A stretch of DNA of 20,643 nucleotides from Bacteroidota bacterium. GTDB lineage: Bacteria; Bacteroidota; Bacteroidia; Cytophagales; Cyclobacteriaceae. This document shows, piece after piece, positions 17,085 through 20,643 of the stretch (the first letter of the stretch is position 1; each line of letters begins with the position of its first letter). A program made the position numbers and the translations under genes. A model generated the notes under the pieces. That model ran no database searches. It had not been told where the DNA came from and worked only from the letters and a program-made list of their open reading frames with translations. The DNA lies in the NCBI GenBank assembly GCA_003242315.1, contig QGUY01000036.1, forward strand, positions 1 to 20,643, in the 5' to 3' direction.

Positions 17085-17870
17085 TTAACCCAACTTGTTC
17101 GCCTTCTTAATATAGAGTTCGATAGCTCCCGTCATCGAAGGCGCGTTGGGTAGAGGAGCTTCAATATCCAGGATGAGCCCCGCATCACGGACCGCCTGCG
17201 CCGTTGTAGGACCAAACGCTGCGATGCGTGTATTGTTTTGCTTGAAATTTGGAAAATTCACCAACAAAGAGTTGATACCTGAAGGACTGAAGAAAGCGAG
17301 TATGTCATAAAACACATTCTCGAGATGCGACAAATCACTCGCAACCGTGTGATACATCACAGCCTCCGCGTAGTCGTAACCATTCTTCTCCAGAAAATCA
17401 GGAATGTCATTCTTGCGAATGTCTGAACACGGGAACAAGTAACGCTCGTTCTTGTGCTTCTTCAGAATCTCGATCAGGTCCTGCGCTGTCTTCAGACCTG
17501 TAAAGATTTTTCTCTTTCGTATGACAATGTACTTCTGTAGGTAGTTCGACGTTTGTTCTGAAATACAGAAGTACTTCATGTCAGGTGGCACTTCAATCTT
17601 AAGCTCCTTGCACATGTGAAAGAAGTGATCCACTGCATTGCGACTCGTGAAAATGATCGCGGTAAAATTGAGTATGTCGATCTTCTGTTTGCGAAACTCC
17701 TTTAACGGTACGGGCTGCACCTGGATGAACGGAATGAAATCGATCTTGAGATTATACTTTTCGGCCAGCTTATAGTAGGGTGAGTTTGCATCCGTCGGTG
17801 CCTCTTGTGTAACCAGGATACTCTTAACTTTCCGCATCCTGTCGTTAACAATTTCTCTCATATCCAGCAC
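17085..17870 (-). CDS. hemD: Uroporphyrinogen-III synthase family protein (HemD-like)
   Basis: HemD cyclises hydroxymethylbilane to uroporphyrinogen III in tetrapyrrole synthesis. The 261-residue protein shows the two-lobed HemD plan: VKSILVTQEAP at about 15-25, FTAIIFTSRNAVDHFFHM at about 69-86, RYLFPCSDIRKNDIPDFLEK, DILAFFSPSGINSLL, and the final TRIAAFGPTTAQAVRDAG and PSMTGAIELYI. Alternative in-frame ATGs at 17861 and 17837 exist; the longest start leaves 14 bp to the DUF4271 stop. This family has low sequence conservation, and in Bacteroidota this HemD-like gene recurs next to DUF4271; I place it here but cannot show that it is the enzyme for heme rather than a diverged relative. Confidence 0.85.
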   Translation of the reverse strand: MLDMREIVNDRMRKVKSILVTQEAPTDANSPYYKLAEKYNLKIDFIPFIQVQPVPLKEFRKQKIDILNFTAIIFTSRNAVDHFFHMCKELKIEVPPDMKYFCISEQTSNYLQKYIVIRKRKIFTGLKTAQDLIEILKKHKNERYLFPCSDIRKNDIPDFLEKNGYDYAEAVMYHTVASDLSHLENVFYDILAFFSPSGINSLLVNFPNFKQNNTRIAAFGPTTAQAVRDAGLILDIEAPLPNAPSMTGAIELYIKKANKLG

Positions 17871-17884
17871 GTATCGTAGTCAGG

Positions 17885-19000
17885 CTAGTGGAACAATAAT
17901 TTTACCGAAATCAGCAGAGGAAGTACTTCAGTGGCACAAAGGTAGGAAATTATATGGAACAAACTGTAACCGGGGCGCCGGGCGACTTTCGTGAAAAATA
18001 CGATCACCCACGCAATGAGCACCCCCACAAAACCCCACTTGAAGGCCGTGTAGACCGCAACAGACAGGCCTCCGGAAAGGAAATAAACGACCTCGACTAC
18101 TGCGAGAATTCCAAATGAAACAAGCATCAGACGCATCCAGTTCACCACCTGGAACCCGTGATACTCCCACAGCCCGAAGGTGCGAGACATCAGCATCACT
18201 AGGCCAACTTTCAGCAGCAGGGCAATCAGCAGGATCGACCCCAGCCGCCCCCATTTGAGGACCGTCCCGAAATAGGTTTCGGCCTGATTCGCCAGCCCCA
18301 ACACATACCGGTCTCCCGACGCACGGAAGAGTATCATCAGGTAAAACGCGATGACCAGGCTCGTAAATACATAAAACAAAGTATTGGTGGTGCTGGCAAT
18401 CCTCGTGTACAACTGCACCTCTTCACTCTCATGCGTGGCAAACATCCGGCGCGTGAAAAAAAACCCGATGGGCACTTTCGTGAGCTGTGTTACAACGATG
18501 AGCAAAATGAATAGGAGGATGATGCCTGACACGACAAAGTCGCGAAAGTATGTTCTCGGCCGCACGATTTCCTCCGGGCCTGTCGCTTGCCTTACACCTG
18601 GCGTGAGTAGCGATACATCGAGATTTTCCGGATAGATATCTGAAGCATAAACACCAAAATGGAGTATGCGACCCGGGAAGCGGTTTGCAAGACTATCGAC
18701 GTCATACGTTGCGTTGCGAACATCACCGGACGTCACAAGACTGCCATTGACAAAGATCGCCTCCACGTGGCGCCCGCTGATGCGCACCTTCGCATTGCGA
18801 TGCACGCCGACATCAACATCAAAATACACTACATCTGCACCGGCATCACGCTCGCGAACAAAAGGCCGATACTCACCATCGTCAAAGACCTTCCAGTCAG
18901 GCGTGAGATCCTGCACAAGGTATCCTTGCTGAGCCCACGCGGACGATACCGCAACGGTCAGGATCGCGATAAGTAAAAGACAGGGACTGCGAAAAGGCAT
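17885..19000 (-). CDS. DUF4271 domain membrane protein
   Basis: The function is not known to me. From the ATG at 19000 the protein has 371 residues: a signal peptide (about 1-24, ending SSAWAQ), an extracytoplasmic soluble domain (about 25-150) rich in beta-strand-like segments, and six membrane helices (about 155-172, 205-225, 252-271, 288-309, 321-338 and 345-369), the C-terminal region being the DUF4271 pattern ending FHIISYLCATEVLPLLISVK. A longer reading from 19120 is rejected because it overlaps hemW divergently and adds 40 residues with no signal-peptide logic. It is 14 bp upstream of the HemD-like gene and reads into the T9SS operon, which suggests, but does not show, a role linked to the envelope or that machinery. 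Confidence 0.85.
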   Translation of the reverse strand: MPFRSPCLLLIAILTVAVSSAWAQQGYLVQDLTPDWKVFDDGEYRPFVRERDAGADVVYFDVDVGVHRNAKVRISGRHVEAIFVNGSLVTSGDVRNATYDVDSLANRFPGRILHFGVYASDIYPENLDVSLLTPGVRQATGPEEIVRPRTYFRDFVVSGIILLFILLIVVTQLTKVPIGFFFTRRMFATHESEEVQLYTRIASTTNTLFYVFTSLVIAFYLMILFRASGDRYVLGLANQAETYFGTVLKWGRLGSILLIALLLKVGLVMLMSRTFGLWEYHGFQVVNWMRLMLVSFGILAVVEVVYFLSGGLSVAVYTAFKWGFVGVLIAWVIVFFTKVARRPGYSLFHIISYLCATEVLPLLISVKLLFH

Positions 19001-19014
19001 AAAGGTCAAAATAT

Positions 19015-19026
19015 CACCATATGGTG
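19015..19026. repeat. 12-bp perfect palindrome in the divergent hemW/DUF4271 spacer
   Basis: CACCATATGGTG reads the same on both strands. It sits between the DUF4271 start (19000) and the hemW start (19078), where a shared regulator could bind. Only the symmetry is seen; no known operator is recognised. Confidence 0.45.
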
Positions 19027-19059
19027 CATAATCTGCAACGCCATGTAGGAAACCTGATG

Positions 19060-19067
19060 TAGTTTTG
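19060..19067 (+). promoter_or_regulatory. Predicted -7 promoter element of hemW
   Basis: TAGTTTTG fits TAnnTTTG and ends 10 bp before the hemW ATG. No TTG stands at the expected -33 distance, and the transcript leader would be only a few bases long, so the call is tentative. Confidence 0.35.
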
Positions 19068-19077
19068 CAAAAAAAGC

Positions 19078-20217
19078 ATGGCAGGCATTTACGTGCACAT
19101 CCCCTTTTGCAGGAAGGCATGTCACTACTGCGACTTCCATTTCTCGACCAGCCGCGACCGGCAACGCGAAATGATCAATGCCATCTGCCGTGAACTTGTG
19201 CTTCAGCAAGACTACCTGGCGCAGGAGCCTGTCCATACCCTGTACTTCGGCGGCGGAACACCCTCGCTGCTCACCGCGGATGAACTCCATATACTGCTCG
19301 ACACGATTAGGGCCAACTATGCCTTGCAAGCCGACGCTGAAATCACGCTGGAAGCCAATCCTGACGACCTCTCGGAGAATACCCTCTCCGTCCTCCGCCA
19401 GGCGGGCGTTAACAGACTAAGCATCGGCGTGCAGTCTTTCAGCGACGCAATTCTTGAATCCCTCAACCGCAACCACGACGCGCGTCAGGCTGTTGACGCC
19501 GTCCGGCGCAGCAGGGCGGCAGGGTTCACGAATGTTAGCATCGACCTGATGTATGCCATCCCCGATCTGTCAATGGCACTGTGGGAAGAAACCATCACTA
19601 CCGCCATTGCGTTGGGACCAGATCACATTTCCGCTTACACGTTGACCATCGAACCGCGTACGTATTTTGGCCATCTGGCTTCAAAGGGTACGCTCATCGA
19701 AACCGATGAGGAAACCGCAGCGGCTCAAATGGAACGCCTCGCGGATCTCCTCGCAGCGGCGGGTTTTGAGCAATACGAAGTTTCCAACTTTGCGAAACCC
19801 GGATTTGAATCGCGTCATAACCGTGCGTACTGGGAACATCAGCACTACCTGGGCGTCGGACCCGGTGCACATTCTTACAACGGGGTCACGCGACAATGGA
19901 ACATCAGCAACAATCCGCTATACATCAAAGCCATCAGAAAGGGACGCGTTCCTTTTGAGTCGGAAACCCTGCAGCGTGCGGATCATATCAACGAATACCT
20001 GCTCACCTCATTACGCACCTCACGGGGTTGTGATCTCGAAAGGCTCCGGCTGGATTACGCATTCGACCTGAGGGCCGACAGAATGACATATTTGGAGAAT
20101 CTCCGCAACCTTGGGCTTGCTACCCTTCACGAATCAACACTGCAACTTACCCGCAAAGGGCGACTGCTTGCCGACAAAATTGCAGCCGACCTGTTCGTCT
20201 CCCCCACCGAGGGTTAA
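19078..20217 (+). CDS. hemW: Radical SAM heme chaperone HemW
   Basis: HemW binds a [4Fe-4S] cluster and SAM and is regarded as a heme chaperone, not a coproporphyrinogen III dehydrogenase. The 379-residue protein starts MAGIYVHIPFCRKACHYCDF with the cluster cysteines C11, C15 and C18 (C-x3-C-x2-C) followed by DF, the HemW form; the HemN form has a fourth cysteine right after. Further features are YFGGGTPSLL, the barrel segments RLSIGVQSFSD and YAIPDLSMALWEE, and the HemW-specific RHNRAYWEHQHYLGVGPGAHSY-type region (about 242-263). The C-terminal winged-helix-like domain follows (about 300-375). It is divergent from DUF4271 and 40 bp ahead of the TerB-like gene. Confidence 0.93.
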   Translation: MAGIYVHIPFCRKACHYCDFHFSTSRDRQREMINAICRELVLQQDYLAQEPVHTLYFGGGTPSLLTADELHILLDTIRANYALQADAEITLEANPDDLSENTLSVLRQAGVNRLSIGVQSFSDAILESLNRNHDARQAVDAVRRSRAAGFTNVSIDLMYAIPDLSMALWEETITTAIALGPDHISAYTLTIEPRTYFGHLASKGTLIETDEETAAAQMERLADLLAAAGFEQYEVSNFAKPGFESRHNRAYWEHQHYLGVGPGAHSYNGVTRQWNISNNPLYIKAIRKGRVPFESETLQRADHINEYLLTSLRTSRGCDLERLRLDYAFDLRADRMTYLENLRNLGLATLHESTLQLTRKGRLLADKIAADLFVSPTEG

Positions 20218-20257
20218 GCCTTTTGGTTTTAGTTCGTATCTTTACCATCCCTTTTGC

Positions 20258-20626
20258 ATGAAAACGTCCGAAGAAAAGAAAGTCTTCATGCTGCTCAAGT
20301 CCGTGATCTTCCATTATCACGGACTCGACGACATTGAGCGGCAGGATCTCGAGCAGACTGCCATCGAACTCGATGCGCACGAAGAATACGCCTGGGCGAT
20401 GGAGTTCATCGCACAGGACTTTATTACCGCCTTCGATCGCGCACGCGAGTACCTCAACAGCATCATTGGCGACTACCCGCGCGATAAGCGCATCGAACTG
20501 GTCAATATGGTTTGGCAAGCCAATAACCTTAAGGGCTACGTTACAGAGATGGAAGCAACAGCAATGCTCAAGCTTGCCAAAGACTGGAATGTGCAGAAGG
20601 AGTTGATCGATTTGGTATTGGCTTAG
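20258..20626 (+). CDS. Small TerB-like helical protein
   Basis: The 122-residue protein starts at the ATG at 20258 (MKTSEEKKVFML); an in-frame longer reading from 20111 runs through the hemW end and gives an unrelated, Pro- and Cys-rich N-terminus, so it is rejected. It is all-helical and acidic, with no signal or membrane segment. The final third, GYVTEMEATAMLKLAKDWNV, resembles the C-terminal helix pair of TerB-domain (tellurite-resistance TerB family) proteins, and such short TerB-like proteins are widespread in Bacteroidota. The family match is moderate and the function is unknown; tellurite resistance should not be assumed. It begins 40 bp after hemW and may be cotranscribed with it. Confidence 0.75.
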   Translation: MKTSEEKKVFMLLKSVIFHYHGLDDIERQDLEQTAIELDAHEEYAWAMEFIAQDFITAFDRAREYLNSIIGDYPRDKRIELVNMVWQANNLKGYVTEMEATAMLKLAKDWNVQKELIDLVLA

Positions 20627-20643
20627 TTCGACAAGCTCACTAC

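Noticed and set aside
19001..19120. Upstream extension of the DUF4271 gene
   Set aside because: It would overlap the divergent hemW start and place 40 Cys-rich residues before a clean signal peptide at 19000.
20111..20257. Upstream extension of the TerB-like gene
   Set aside because: It overlaps the end of hemW in another frame and has no resemblance to the family N-terminus.
1..20643. CRISPR arrays, insertion sequences, prophage or tRNA/rRNA genes
   Set aside because: I saw no spaced direct repeats, transposase or integrase motifs, or tRNA-like cloverleaf; genes are dense and have familiar chromosomal functions.

Overview
The window looks like chromosomal DNA from a gliding or T9SS-bearing member of the Bacteroidota. 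Gene content and order are closest to Cytophagales-type genomes, which is an inference from protein families; no rRNA or other marker is present. The supporting features are the porP/sprF-gldK-gldL-gldM-gldN cluster, a PorW/SprE lipoprotein, a DUF4271 membrane protein, a bactofilin-AtpZ-AtpB arrangement, and upstream motifs that fit the Bacteroidota promoter consensus TAnnTTTG. I see no insertion sequence, prophage, CRISPR array, tRNA or rRNA.

Positions 1-3229, all on the minus strand, form one probable operon read from right to left: an M23 family membrane-anchored endopeptidase, a bactofilin, AtpZ, a small four-helix membrane protein, ATP synthase subunit a (atpB), and the start of subunit c (atpE), which is cut by the window edge. 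Envelope-shaping genes and F0 genes are therefore closely packed on one strand.

Positions 3341-10196, on the plus strand, hold porW/sprE, a bifunctional class A penicillin-binding protein that overlaps the end of porW by 50 bp, and then uvrC, which has its own promoter-like motif. A 188-bp divergent intergenic region separates porW from the M23 gene.

Positions 10292-19000 are on the minus strand. Read from right to left they are DUF4271, a HemD-family uroporphyrinogen-III synthase, PorP/SprF-like, GldK, GldL, GldM and GldN, closed by a strong bidirectional terminator. A family 2 glycosyltransferase follows, convergent with uvrC. GldL and GldM form the proton-driven motor of the type IX secretion and gliding machine, GldK and GldN form its periplasmic ring, PorP/SprF is an outer membrane partner, and PorW connects to the ring. 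Most of the energising and ring parts of a T9SS are thus here. The translocon (SprA/Sov), PorV, PorT and PorE are not in the window.

Positions 19078-20626, on the plus strand and divergent from DUF4271, carry hemW and a small TerB-like protein.

Nothing here is clearly a new defence or mobile system. The best leads for undescribed biology are the DUF4271 protein and HemD-family gene placed ahead of the T9SS motor operon, the uncharacterised four-helix protein between atpZ and atpB, the physical coupling of porW to a peptidoglycan synthase, and a perfect hairpin in the hemD-porP spacer.
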